From contig NZ_CADDWI010000009.1 of assembly GCF_902809845.1 (NCBI RefSeq), forward strand, positions 372,001-436,000: a stretch of 64,000 nucleotides of DNA, read 5' to 3'. Shown here piece by piece: positions 7,061-17,728 of the stretch (within the stretch, counting starts at the first letter, position 1; the number at the start of each line of letters is the position of its first letter). The notes under the pieces are model-generated. The model searched no databases and had not been told where the DNA came from. It was given only the letters and a program-made list of their open reading frames with translations. The stretch is from Chelativorans sp. Marseille-P2723 (lineage in GTDB: Bacteria > Pseudomonadota > Alphaproteobacteria > Rhizobiales > Rhizobiaceae). Made by a program: the position numbers and the translations under genes.

Positions 7061-9916
7061 ATGTCTTCAACTGCCACATATTCCGACAGTGCCGCTGATG
7101 GAGCTGTCTATACGCTTGCAAGCGCCGAACACGAGGAAGGACCGACCCGGCGCGTCGCGCGCCGTAATGGCTCTGTAACGCCCTTCGATCCATCGAAGAT
7201 CTCCATTGCGCTGACCAAGGCGTTTCTCGCCGTCGAGGGGTCCACGGCAGCCGGATCAAGCCGTGTGCATAATGTAGTCGAGGAACTGACGGATCGCGTG
7301 GTTCGCGCGCTCACCAGGCATGGCGAGGCAGGCCGGCTGCTACATATCGAAGAAATACAGGACCAGGTGGAACTCGCGCTCATGCGCGGCGGCCACCACA
7401 AGGTTGCACGCGCCTATGTGCTTTATCGCGAAGAACGAGCGCGCCGCCGGCAAACGGAACAGGACGCTACAGAAGAAAAGCCTGCAAACCTCAACGTCCA
7501 GCTTGTAAACGGCCGGCTTGCTCCGCTCGATGCGGCGCGGCTTTCCGCCATCATCACAGAAGCATGCGAAGGTCTGGATGGGGTTTCTGCCGAAACCATT
7601 CTCTCCGAAACCAGGCGCAATCTCTACGATGGCATCACTCTCGACGAGGTTTCCCTCGCGACAATATTGGCTTCCCGTTCGCTGGTCGAAACCGAGCCGA
7701 ACTACTCTCGGGCAAGCGCGCGGCTGCTACTGGACAAGCTGCGACGCGAGGCTTTGACCTTCGTCGCAAAGCGGCCTGAGCAAGCGACACAGGCGGAGAT
7801 GGCCAAGCGCTACCCGGCCTATTTCCGAGACTTCATTGCCGCCGGGATTGAAGCGGAGATGATCGACCCGGAACTCGGCCGCTTCGATCTTCAGAAGCTG
7901 GGCGCCGCCTTGAAGCCCGAACGTGACCTGCAGTTCCAGTATCTGGGCCTTCAGACACTCTACGACCGATATTTCCTGCATAAGGACGGTGCGCGGTACG
8001 AGTTGCCGCAGGCCTTCTTCATGCGGGTGGCCATGGGGCTCGCGCTGCGAGAGATTAACCGCGAGGGGCGCGCCATCGAGTTCTACGAGTTGCTGTCGAG
8101 CTTCGATTTCATGTGCTCCACGCCGACATTGTTCAATGCCGGTACATTGCGGCCGCAGCTTTCCTCCTGCTTCCTCACGACGATTTCGGATGATCTCGAA
8201 GGCATCTTCAAGGCGGTCAAGGACAATGCCCTGCTGGCGAAATATTCCGGCGGGCTTGGCAATGACTGGACGCCCGTGCGCGGTCTCGGCGCAACCATCA
8301 AAGGAACGAACGGGAAGAGCCAGGGCATCGTGCCTTTCCTGAAAGTGGCAAACGACACGGCAATCGCAGTCAACCAGGGCGGCAAGCGTAAGGGCGCCGT
8401 CTGCGCTTATCTTGAAACATGGCATATCGACATCGAGGAATTCCTCGACCTTAGAAAGAATACCGGCGACGAGCGGCGACGCACTCACGACATGAACACG
8501 GCCAACTGGGTGCCGGACCTATTCATGGAGCGGGTGGAGGCGGATGGAGACTGGACGCTGTTTTCACCAGACGAGACGCCGGATCTGCACGACCTTTACG
8601 GGCCAGAATTCAAGGAGGCCTATGAGGCATACGAAGGCAAAGCTGCGCGTGGAGAGATTCGCGTTTTCAAGACGGTTCGGGCAGTCGAATTGTGGCGGCG
8701 GATGCTTACCATGCTGTTCGAGACCGGTCATCCCTGGATCACATTCAAGGACCCTTGCAACCTGCGCTCACCCCAGGGGCATGTTGGCGTCGTGCATTCT
8801 TCCAACCTGTGCACGGAGATCACGCTCAACACGTCGAAGGATGAGGTCGCAGTCTGTAATCTGGGCTCGATCAACCTTGCCGCCCATGTGAATGAGAAAG
8901 GCATCGATTTAGCGAAGCTTGCGCGGACGGTTTCAACCGCCATGCGCATGCTCGACAATGTCATCGACATCAACTTTTATACGATCCCCGAGGCGCGGCG
9001 CTCTAACCTCCGCCACCGTCCGGTGGGGCTTGGCCTGATGGGATTTCAGGACGCGCTGCACACGCTCCGCATTCCCTATGCTTCTGAAGCGGCCGTAGAG
9101 TTTGCCGACCGGAGCATGGAAGCTATTTCGTTCCATGCCATCTCCGCTTCCGTGGAACTGGCGAAGGAACGTGGCTCTTATCAGAGCTTTGCAGGCTCAC
9201 TCTGGTCAAAAGGCGTGCTCCCTATCCACTCTATCGACGCGGTGGCAAAAGCACGCGGCTTTGACGGGATGGACCCTACGGCTACGCTCGACTGGGAGGA
9301 ACTGCGTCAACGCGTGGCCGCGTACGGAATGCGCAACTCCAATTGCATGGCGATCGCTCCAACAGCCACAATCTCCAACATCTGCGGGGTTAGCCAGTCA
9401 ATCGAACCAGCCTATCAGAACCTCTTCGTCAAATCGAACATGTCCGGCGATTTTACCGTGGTGAACGCTGCGCTCGTACGTGACCTGAAGGAGCGCGGCC
9501 TCTGGGATGCGGTAATGGTCTCCGACCTGAAATATTACGATGGCTCCCTCGGCCAGATCGACCGCGTGCCGGGTGACCTGAAGGCGCTTTATGCGACAGC
9601 TTTCGAGATCGATGCGTCCTGGCTGGTCGAGGCAGCCTCACGCCGCCAGAAATGGATCGATCAGGCACAATCGCTGAACCTTTACATCGCCAATCCCTCG
9701 GGAAGGAAGCTCGACGAGTTATACCGGCTCGCGTGGCGCAAGGGGCTGAAGACAACCTATTACCTTCGCTCGCAATCGGCCACACATGTCGAGAAATCAA
9801 CCCTCAACCGGTCAGACGGGAAGCTGAATGCCGTGGCCGTGCCGCAGCCGGCCTTCGAACCCCAGGCAGGCAAGGTATGCGCCATCGAGGATCCCGATTG
9901 CGAGGCTTGCCAGTAG
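7061..9916 (+). CDS. nrdA: Ribonucleoside-diphosphate reductase alpha subunit (class I, NrdA)
   Basis: 951 residues; reduces ribonucleoside diphosphates to deoxyribonucleotides. Two ATP-cone domains stand in tandem at the N-terminus (about 27-125 and 145-230), giving allosteric activity control. The catalytic barrel follows: SSCFLTT and VAVCNLGSINL carry the reducible Cys pair, and NLCTEI holds the thiyl-radical Cys with the Asn and Glu partners. The C-terminal tail ends CAIEDPDCEACQ, the thioredoxin/glutaredoxin-reactive Cys pair. GGGGG lies close before ATG 7061. It is preceded by a B12 riboswitch and followed by nrdB. Two N-terminal cones and the chlamydial-type partner are consistent with class Ic. 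Confidence 0.96.
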   Translation: MSSTATYSDSAADGAVYTLASAEHEEGPTRRVARRNGSVTPFDPSKISIALTKAFLAVEGSTAAGSSRVHNVVEELTDRVVRALTRHGEAGRLLHIEEIQDQVELALMRGGHHKVARAYVLYREERARRRQTEQDATEEKPANLNVQLVNGRLAPLDAARLSAIITEACEGLDGVSAETILSETRRNLYDGITLDEVSLATILASRSLVETEPNYSRASARLLLDKLRREALTFVAKRPEQATQAEMAKRYPAYFRDFIAAGIEAEMIDPELGRFDLQKLGAALKPERDLQFQYLGLQTLYDRYFLHKDGARYELPQAFFMRVAMGLALREINREGRAIEFYELLSSFDFMCSTPTLFNAGTLRPQLSSCFLTTISDDLEGIFKAVKDNALLAKYSGGLGNDWTPVRGLGATIKGTNGKSQGIVPFLKVANDTAIAVNQGGKRKGAVCAYLETWHIDIEEFLDLRKNTGDERRRTHDMNTANWVPDLFMERVEADGDWTLFSPDETPDLHDLYGPEFKEAYEAYEGKAARGEIRVFKTVRAVELWRRMLTMLFETGHPWITFKDPCNLRSPQGHVGVVHSSNLCTEITLNTSKDEVAVCNLGSINLAAHVNEKGIDLAKLARTVSTAMRMLDNVIDINFYTIPEARRSNLRHRPVGLGLMGFQDALHTLRIPYASEAAVEFADRSMEAISFHAISASVELAKERGSYQSFAGSLWSKGVLPIHSIDAVAKARGFDGMDPTATLDWEELRQRVAAYGMRNSNCMAIAPTATISNICGVSQSIEPAYQNLFVKSNMSGDFTVVNAALVRDLKERGLWDAVMVSDLKYYDGSLGQIDRVPGDLKALYATAFEIDASWLVEAASRRQKWIDQAQSLNLYIANPSGRKLDELYRLAWRKGLKTTYYLRSQSATHVEKSTLNRSDGKLNAVAVPQPAFEPQAGKVCAIEDPDCEACQ

Positions 9917-10022
9917 CTTCAACGACTCGCCGCCTTAGCTGCCTGCACAATCCTTCCGGTTTGATGGGGTTGGAAGCAGAAGCATGAGCGCGCCCGGACA
10001 TCCAGAAATATTAAGGAAAGAC

Positions 10023-11135
10023 ATGACTATTGCGAACGAACTCAACATCGAAGCCCTGCAAGAAAACCTCACCGCACGCGGCGATACCACCGGCCTTGGT
10101 ACAATCGAAAGGGGAGCGGCGCGCGTAAGGGTCGATGACAAGCGCATGATCAATGCGCGGGCCGATGTGAACCAGCTTCTGCCGCTCAAATATCGCTGGG
10201 CGTGGGAAAAGTATTTGGCCGGCTGTAACAATCACTGGATGCCTACAGAAGTTTCCATGCAGGCGGATATCGCTCTCTGGAAATCCGCGGACGGGCTGTC
10301 AGAGGACGAGCGCCATATGGTGAAGCGCAATCTGGGATTCTTCGCCGCTTCCGAGTCGCTCGTCGCCAACAATATTGTGCTGGCCATCTATCGCCACCTG
10401 ACGAACCCCGAGTGCCGGCAATATCTATTGCGCCAGGCATTCGAGGAGGCGGTGCACACGCACACCTTCCAATACATTGTGGAAAGCCTCGGGCTGGATG
10501 AAGGCGAACTTTTCAACATGTACCGGGAAGTGCCTTCCATCACCGACAAGGCCGCCTGGGCCCTGGAATACACCCGGCATCTTGACGATCCGGAGTTCCG
10601 CACCGGCACCCCTGAGACCGACCGGGCATTCCTTCGCGACCTCGTCGCCTTCTACGTGGTCTTCGAGGGAATGTGGTTCTACACCGGCTTTGCGCAGATT
10701 CTCTCGCTTGGAAGACGCAACAAGATGGTGGGCATCGCCGAGCAGTATCAATACATTCTGCGCGACGAATCCGTGCATCTGAATTTCGGGATCGATGTCA
10801 TTAATCAGATCAAGCAGGAGAATCCCCATCTTTGGACGTCCTCCTTACAGGAGAAGGTTCGCCAGATGCTGTGCGAGGCAGCGGAACTGGAAGCGGCTTA
10901 CGGGCGCGATACCATGCCGCGCGGTTTCCTCGGGCTGAACGCAGAACTTTGCGAAAGGTACATGCGCTTCATCGCCAACCGCCGCTGCACACAGCTTGGC
11001 CTTGCCCCGGTCTTCGCCGAAGAGCCAAACCCGTTTCCCTGGATGTCGGAAGCTATGGATCTGAAGAAGGAGAAAAACTTCTTCGAGACGCGCGTGATCG
11101 AATACCAGAACGGAGGGGCTTTATGCTGGGATTAA
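10023..11135 (+). CDS. nrdB: Class Ic ribonucleotide reductase beta subunit (Mn/Fe type, Phe at radical site)
   Basis: 370 residues from ATG 10023, chosen because AAGGAAAG lies five bases before it; an in-frame ATG at 9984 adds 13 residues. Metal ligands are visible: Glu in SESLVANN, Glu and His in FEEAVHTH, Glu in EGMWFYTGF, Glu and His in [10 protein letters not shown]. In the motif [11 protein letters not shown] the residue where class Ia enzymes carry the radical Tyr is Phe (codon 10467-10469), as in the Chlamydia trachomatis R2 subunit that uses a Mn(IV)/Fe(III) cofactor. The sequence as a whole reads much like the chlamydial protein ([19 protein letters not shown]). Cotranscribed with nrdA. 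Confidence 0.95.
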   Translation: MTIANELNIEALQENLTARGDTTGLGTIERGAARVRVDDKRMINARADVNQLLPLKYRWAWEKYLAGCNNHWMPTEVSMQADIALWKSADGLSEDERHMVKRNLGFFAASESLVANNIVLAIYRHLTNPECRQYLLRQAFEEAVHTHTFQYIVESLGLDEGELFNMYREVPSITDKAAWALEYTRHLDDPEFRTGTPETDRAFLRDLVAFYVVFEGMWFYTGFAQILSLGRRNKMVGIAEQYQYILRDESVHLNFGIDVINQIKQENPHLWTSSLQEKVRQMLCEAAELEAAYGRDTMPRGFLGLNAELCERYMRFIANRRCTQLGLAPVFAEEPNPFPWMSEAMDLKKEKNFFETRVIEYQNGGALCWD

Positions 11136-11435
11136 GTGCTTGGCTGAGCTGCCACGACAGGCAGGGGCAGGACAGATCATCGGACGCAAATATCCCATGC
11201 GGGCGCAGTCGCAAATAACATCTTGCCGCATCAAGCGACGTGGCCTCTCTTGATCATCGCACGTCCTGGTGACTGACGATCTGGTTCGTTGGATCGGATC
11301 TGGCGTGTTCATGTAAGTATCTGAGTGCCTTCATTCGCAGTATAGCGATCGCGGCACGTGCGGGCGCTCTCGCGTGCTGCTGGGATTGAGCACAGAAGCC
11401 ATTCACTCCATCATTTCCTTGATGGACAAACCACC
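11136..11435. other. Non-coding stretch after nrdB
   Basis: No credible gene. The short open frames here lack ribosome sites and codon bias. No terminator with a T-run was found directly after nrdB. Confidence 0.5.
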
Positions 11436-11523
11436 GCCGCGGGCGGCGTTAAGCCGCCCGCGGCGCCGAAGCATGCGGCGTATGCTTCGGGATGCCCGAC
11501 CCCATAGTTCCCCCCAACTATGG
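11436..11523. repeat. Three consecutive perfect hairpins
   Basis: Three inverted repeats lie head to tail: a 12-bp stem at 11436-11447/11453-11464 (loop GTTAA), a 9-bp stem CCGAAGCAT/ATGCTTCGG at 11466-11474/11482-11490, and an 8-bp stem CCATAGTT/AACTATGG at 11502-11509/11516-11523 with an all-C loop. All are perfect. None is followed by a T-run, so a simple terminator is unlikely. They could be a structured RNA, a REP/BIME-like element, or the end of a mobile element. Confidence 0.7.
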
Positions 11524-12086
11524 TGGGTTCGGACCAGATCTCCGCAACCATGTTTCTGCCGTCGGCGCGAAAGCTATCTCCGGTGCGGATGAGGCCTCTG
11601 CAGGAAAATGCTTTCGAAAATTGCCGCAGCCTCCACGGCGGTGGTCACCTTCCGCGACATATCCGGGCGGGAGAGCGCGGCTGGATCGCACACCGCATTT
11701 TTTAAGGGCTGCCTTCATTTACCGCTTGCCGGGATAGCTATTGAAATCGAGCACGTCCAAACTCGTCCGTGCGTTGCGGCGCAGGCGCACCGGCGTCTGT
11801 CGTGCAATGGTCAGATACAACGCGAGCAAGCCTCCCAGCTCGAAAAGACCTTGGCGCAGCAAGAAGCTTCTTGGCAGATTTCCTGCTCAAAGCTCTATGC
11901 GCCCGTTATCCAGACCAGAGCAAATTCCGTTCCACCCGCGCTTCTGCCCCAGTAAGCTCAAGAAACCTGGCATTTTCGCGCAACACCGCTCTTCACCGGG
12001 CAATCATATTGAGACGAAAAAGAAGCTGCTGCCCAAAAGAGGACAGACCTGTCCCAAAACAGATCAGCTCCCTGCCGCCGGCTCAC
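11524..12086. other. Non-coding, apparently decayed stretch
   Basis: No gene with a ribosome site or recognisable product. The overlapping short frames on the plus strand have biased composition but no conserved motif. Confidence 0.45.
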
Positions 12087-12118
12087 GTTTCGATCCACGC
12101 CCCCGCTTGAGGGACAGC
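12087..12118 (-). repeat. Orphan degenerate CRISPR repeat
   Basis: A 32-base unit matches the array repeat at 28 of 32 positions, identical over its first 20 bases (GTTTCGATCCACGCCCCCGC). It lies 712 bases outside the trailer end of the array, with no second copy next to it. The decayed 3' part suggests an old repeat cut off from the array. Confidence 0.8.
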
Positions 12119-12169
12119 TTTAGCTAACCATGCACGGAGAGAAGTGTAGATTCCCTCTAACTGGCTCCC

Positions 12170-12822
12170 GGGCATAGGGGACGCGCTAGCGGTTGACGAC
12201 ACGGCACAAGCCGTTAATGCAGGAAACAGGGGCCAGGCTACGGTTCCGGGCTCCCTAGCTGCTATGGGAATGACACCGGGTGCGGGCGGTGCTGCTAAGA
12301 AGCTTGCTATGGACCAGGCTTCACGGCTGTCCGGCGCACGGGATATGGGATTTTACACATCCCCCTTTATTATGGGACTAGCTCCGCTTTTGAGGCGTTC
12401 GACCCTGCGCTAGGAGGGGCCACGACCGGGGCAGCACCTGTACAACTAGGAGTTTGGTCTTCGACTGACCCGGAGACAGCGTCTGAGTTTGCTGCCCTAT
12501 CGGCCAAAGCTCGCGGGGGCAACCCGCAAGTATATCCCCTCTTGCATCGCGCAGAATGGACCGCTGTTGTGGATCTTGATGGATAAGAGTTAAATACGAG
12601 ATCGCTGCGACATTATCCGATGCCTTTGAGGATGGTTATGACGCCGTAATGTTACGGATTTATACCACACCGAAGGGTGAAAGTGAGAAAGAATATTTGT
12701 TGTAGTACGTGATCCTGCGCAGATTCAATCCGGTTCGCTCGCTTCGATCCGTCCAGAATAAATTCGCGCGATCTTCTAGCTTTAATCGCAGTAGCTCTCG
12801 CAGGGGCGGGAATATTTTGAGC
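12170..12822 (+). pseudogene. Broken phage-type gene remnant
   Basis: Conceptual translation in several frames gives fragments typical of large phage structural or toxin proteins: DPETASEFAALSAKARGGNP, EWTAVVDLDG, then DAFEDGYDAVMLR.YTTPKGE and V.DPAQI.S..ARFDPS. The last pattern is the common C-terminal end of phage-encoded proteins with an ADP-ribosyltransferase-like or related tail. Stops (for example the TAA at about 12584 and the TAG in TTGTAGTACG at 12702) and frame changes break it. It abuts the trailer end of the CRISPR array and separates it from the orphan repeat. The family assignment is from memory of the motif pattern. Confidence 0.5.
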
Positions 12823-12830
12823 CAGCAAGA

Positions 12831-14642
<1,812 letters not shown>

Positions 14643-14836
14643 TGCCTTGCTTTAACATATTGAGGAATATGACGAAACCGGTCCTTCTGCGCGAACAGGA
14701 TGATTGCAGTTCACGGGGGTTTCTCCACCGTAAACCACAGTACAAATTTCTTCACGTTTTCAAAGTACTGGCTCAGGTGCGAACCGACCTGGGGTCATCA
14801 GCACGCTTCTGGTTCGCGCCTGGCTCCGGGAGCGTC
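14643..14836 (-). promoter_or_regulatory. CRISPR leader region
   Basis: 194 bases between the cas2 stop and the first perfect repeat. It contains several A/T-rich patches (CTTTAACATATTGAGGAATA near 14650-14670 and ACAAATTTCTTCACGTTTTC near 14741-14761) and no gene. Its position defines it as the leader that should carry the array promoter and the Cas1-Cas2 integration signal. Confidence 0.75.
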
Positions 14837-15127
14837 TCACACGATGAGGATACCCCCCAAATCTGTTGCCGGTTTGGCTCCAACATGCTCGACACGCCGC
14901 CGCCAATTGGAGCCGAGATAATAATAACGCAGGCTGTCGCGCTCCGGGTCAATGATGGCTTCAAGGCGGCTCTTGAGCAAGGTCCACTGGCCAGGATCGA
15001 CCTCTATCTCAAAGACGGAAAACTGGACTCGCTGGCCAAAGTCGCGGCAGCTCTTCGCCACGCGGCGCAGCCGTCTCGCGCCGCCGGAATCGGTTGTATT
15101 CACGTCATAGGTTACGAGCACCATCAT
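14837..15127 (-). CDS. cas2: CRISPR-associated endoribonuclease/integration factor Cas2
   Basis: 96 residues from ATG 15127 (a second ATG follows directly at 15124). A longer frame exists but would overlap cas1 heavily. The ferredoxin-like fold is evident: MVLVTYDVNT with the metal-binding Asp, then RRVAKSCRDFGQRVQFSVFEIEV and a C-terminal strand. Cas2 dimers bridge two Cas1 dimers in the spacer-integration complex. It is last in the cas operon, ten bases after cas1, next to the leader. Matches the usual I-C Cas2 length. Confidence 0.96.
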   Translation of the reverse strand: MMVLVTYDVNTTDSGGARRLRRVAKSCRDFGQRVQFSVFEIEVDPGQWTLLKSRLEAIIDPERDSLRYYYLGSNWRRRVEHVGAKPATDLGGILIV

Positions 15128-15137
15128 CCGGCAAACC

Positions 15138-16172
15138 CTACTTCCAGAACCAGGGCGGATAAGCATCAAGATCGCCACGCAGATGGCGTGCGAGAAGCTG
15201 GGCCTGAAGATATGGAACGAGTCCGAGGGGCGCAGTCTCTTCGATGAAGGGGTGACGGCGCTCCTCCCTCTTGCGCTCCTGCCACGCCTCCAAAACGGTC
15301 CGGCGGCCTTCCTCATTCAGAAAGACTGCGCCGCCGTCGCGAAATTCGAAATCCTTTTCGCGCAGCTGGCGCCGGTTGATAAGCGAGAGCGCAAGGCGGT
15401 CTGCAAGGACGGGGCGCAGCTCCTCCATGAGGTCGAGCGCCAATGAAGGACGTCCCGGCCGGTCCCGATGCAGAAAACCAACGGCCGGATCAAGGCCAAC
15501 ACTCTCCGAAGCGCTTCGGCAATCATGCGTTAGCAGCGTGTAGAGGAAGGAAAGAAGAGCGTTCACCGGGTCAAGCGGCGGGCGGCGCGAGCGGCCGCCG
15601 AAGCGAAGGCTGGCATCCGGCGAGCGGAGCAGATGTCCGAACACGCTGAAGTAAAGATTGGCGGCTTCTCCTTCCGTCCCGCGCAGGAATTCAGCCGGAT
15701 CGTTTCCTAGGCCGACCCGTCGCACTATCCGTGCCATCCTCTCGACCACAGCCTCTATGGCGCAGCGAGCATCGGAGGGAAATTCCGGACCATAGTCACG
15801 GAGCGCGCGCATCAGAACCGCGCGTTGATTAGAGATCTTTCCGGTCACGAGACTGCGAACGATCTCGTCGGGAGCGTCCGATGCGCGGTACTGTGCCCGG
15901 CGCAGGAGAACGTTGCCCGCAACGGGTCCCTCGACACGCGCCTGAAAGCGCCCGACGCGGTCGAGAAGCACGATCGTGATGCCAGCCGCCGCACAGGCCC
16001 GAAGGAGAGGCGGCGATATATGGATCGCGCCGAAGGTGACGACCGAAGCCAGCATGTGGAAAGGGACGCGCGCCTTCTCCACACCATCTACCTCCGCGAC
16101 GAAATTTTCGCCGTCCTTGCGCAAGGCCGCTCCTTCGGTGGTGATGTAAATGGTGTTGAGAAGCTTCTTCAA
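15138..16172 (-). CDS. cas1: CRISPR integrase Cas1 (type I-C)
   Basis: 344 residues. The start is taken as TTG 16172: it overlaps the cas4 stop as TTGA, has GGGGAGGG seven bases upstream, and gives the normal I-C beginning '[14 protein letters not shown]'. An upstream ATG (16259) lies within cas4. The catalytic metal site is visible as Glu in GTEGEAANLYF, His in AVGFLHRDRPG and Asp/Glu in LALDLMEELRP. Cas1 cuts and joins new spacers at the leader-proximal repeat. It is translationally coupled to cas4, which fits the known Cas4-Cas1 partnership in I-C systems for selecting PAM-bearing prespacers. Confidence 0.97.
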   Translation of the reverse strand: MKKLLNTIYITTEGAALRKDGENFVAEVDGVEKARVPFHMLASVVTFGAIHISPPLLRACAAAGITIVLLDRVGRFQARVEGPVAGNVLLRRAQYRASDAPDEIVRSLVTGKISNQRAVLMRALRDYGPEFPSDARCAIEAVVERMARIVRRVGLGNDPAEFLRGTEGEAANLYFSVFGHLLRSPDASLRFGGRSRRPPLDPVNALLSFLYTLLTHDCRSASESVGLDPAVGFLHRDRPGRPSLALDLMEELRPVLADRLALSLINRRQLREKDFEFRDGGAVFLNEEGRRTVLEAWQERKREERRHPFIEETAPLGLVPYLQAQLLARHLRGDLDAYPPWFWK

Positions 16173-16861
16173 ACGGAACCCTCCCCTTCCGTCAGGCTCG
16201 CCTCGACCATCCTGTCGCGCCATGCGCGCGCGGGCCTTGCGGAGGCCTTCGGCCGGCACAGATCAATCAGCGAGCAGGAGCGGCAGCGCTTGGCGAGAAG
16301 GATTGGCGGGGGCGTTACGAGCGTTCGGAAAATTTCGCGCAGGTCCGCTGCGGTCTCTTCCGTCAGCCGTCGCAAATCCTCGTCAAAGGGAACAGAAACG
16401 CGGCGCTTGGTCTCGGCATAATAAAGAGCGCCTTCGGGCACGGCGCGCCCGGTCATTTCCTCCAGGCAAAGTCCCTGCGCGCAAAGCTGCACCTCGTCAG
16501 CGCGGTGCAGCTTGGGTCTTCCCCGCTTGATCTCGATGGGATAGGGGGTTTCATCCTCACCATGGAATTCGACAAGATCGGCAACACCGGCGATCCAAAG
16601 CCGCTTCGAAGCGATCGGCAAGGCGGCCACGCGCCTAATACCGCGCACTTTGCGCCGGCCTGGTCTGTCGGCGGCCTGATGCAGCACGCGCCCCTCCGCA
16701 GTGAAGCGGTTTTCCGCCCATAGCCTTTCGAGATGGATGAGTGCGGCCTGGCGGAGGCAATAGACAGCGTGCTGGAGCGCCGAGATGGGGATGGGCTCGG
16801 CATCCAGTTGATCATCCAGAGGATTCGGGACCACCCCCTTCAAAGCTTTACAGCTTCTCAA
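16169..16861 (-). CDS. cas4: CRISPR-associated exonuclease Cas4
   Basis: RecB-family nuclease with an iron-sulfur cluster. The cluster ligands are seen as Cys in HAVYCLRQ near the N-terminus and [10 protein letters not shown] near the C-terminus. Nuclease residues are in GVADLVEF (Asp) and [11 protein letters not shown] (Glu and Lys). Cas4 trims prespacers and fixes orientation with Cas1-Cas2. The start is uncertain: the frame opens with TTG 16861, overlapping cas7 by 14 bases. A TTG at 16843, or a GTG right after AAGGGGG, is possible and would change only the first few residues. Confidence 0.95.
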   Translation of the reverse strand: MRSCKALKGVVPNPLDDQLDAEPIPISALQHAVYCLRQAALIHLERLWAENRFTAEGRVLHQAADRPGRRKVRGIRRVAALPIASKRLWIAGVADLVEFHGEDETPYPIEIKRGRPKLHRADEVQLCAQGLCLEEMTGRAVPEGALYYAETKRRVSVPFDEDLRRLTEETAADLREIFRTLVTPPPILLAKRCRSCSLIDLCRPKASARPARAWRDRMVEASLTEGEGSV

Positions 16862-17723
16862 TGACTACAACGCCCTTTGGAAGGTTCTCCTGGTTGATCG
16901 TTATAATGTAATCTGAGAAACTGCGCGGCAGCGATGCGTTCTCTTTTCGCTGCACGGCAACCCGTTTGAATAGATCCTGGGCCGACGCATTGCCCATCCG
17001 ATTGTCGTGTTTGAAGACAATCAACCTTTGAGCATTCATCTCCATTCTGGCAGCAGATCGATCATGCTCAAACATGTTGGTGAGCGCCTCGAACAACAGG
17101 TTAAGGTCCTCTTCCGAGAATCCGGTACCCTTCGTTTCATCACCGGCAAGACTAGCCGAGACAAACCCGTGACAGCGGTAAAGCCCATAAGGAATGATGT
17201 ATTTGCGCCCCATGGTGCGTTCTTTCTCGACGTCCTTTTCGTTAGTTACTGATGAACGCGTGATGGTGATTTCCTGCGGGATCACCGGGTCGATCGATTG
17301 CGCAAATCCGAGTTGCACCGGCCCTCGCACCTGACCGGCGTTGACCTCCGTGGTCATCACTGCACCGAATGTACGCACATCGTAGAAGTTTGTGCACATC
17401 CACCGGGTGATCTCGCGCGCCTCGGCCTCGTCTTTGGGAAGCTTTTTCGTTTCAGGCTTGATGCCAAGTGCATCGTAGGCCCTCTGGTGCTGAAGATTCA
17501 GTATTGCCTTTTCCTGCATGTAGATGGCGTAGGGCGGTCCGCCTCCCTTGGCCAACTGTACATAATTGCGGATCTTACGCTTGAGGCTGACGTCGGTGAC
17601 CAGACCCTTCTGAGTATCCAGGTCCTGGCGCGGCATGTTTCCGCTATCCGGGTCGCCGTTAGGATTGCCATTTATGATGTCAAAGAGGTAGACAAAGTCA
17701 TAGCGGTTTTGGATGGCGGCCAT
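16848..17723 (-). CDS. cas7: Type I-C Cascade backbone protein Cas7 (Csd2)
   Basis: 291 residues from ATG 17723, chosen because GAGGAG lies eight bases before it; a GTG at 17732 overlapping the cas8c stop is the alternative. The N-terminus [19 protein letters not shown] and [16 protein letters not shown] are the classic Csd2/Cas7 signatures (RAMP fold with crRNA-binding residues). Multiple copies form the filament that coats the spacer part of crRNA. A middle segment with [18 protein letters not shown] is also typical. Lies between cas8c and cas4. Confidence 0.97.
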   Translation of the reverse strand: MAAIQNRYDFVYLFDIINGNPNGDPDSGNMPRQDLDTQKGLVTDVSLKRKIRNYVQLAKGGGPPYAIYMQEKAILNLQHQRAYDALGIKPETKKLPKDEAEAREITRWMCTNFYDVRTFGAVMTTEVNAGQVRGPVQLGFAQSIDPVIPQEITITRSSVTNEKDVEKERTMGRKYIIPYGLYRCHGFVSASLAGDETKGTGFSEEDLNLLFEALTNMFEHDRSAARMEMNAQRLIVFKHDNRMGNASAQDLFKRVAVQRKENASLPRSFSDYIITINQENLPKGVVVIEKL

Positions 17724-17728
17724 ATCAA

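Noticed and set aside
16173-16259. ATG start 29 codons upstream for cas1.
   Set aside because: It lies inside cas4, whereas TTG 16172 has a ribosome site and gives the canonical Cas1 N-terminus.
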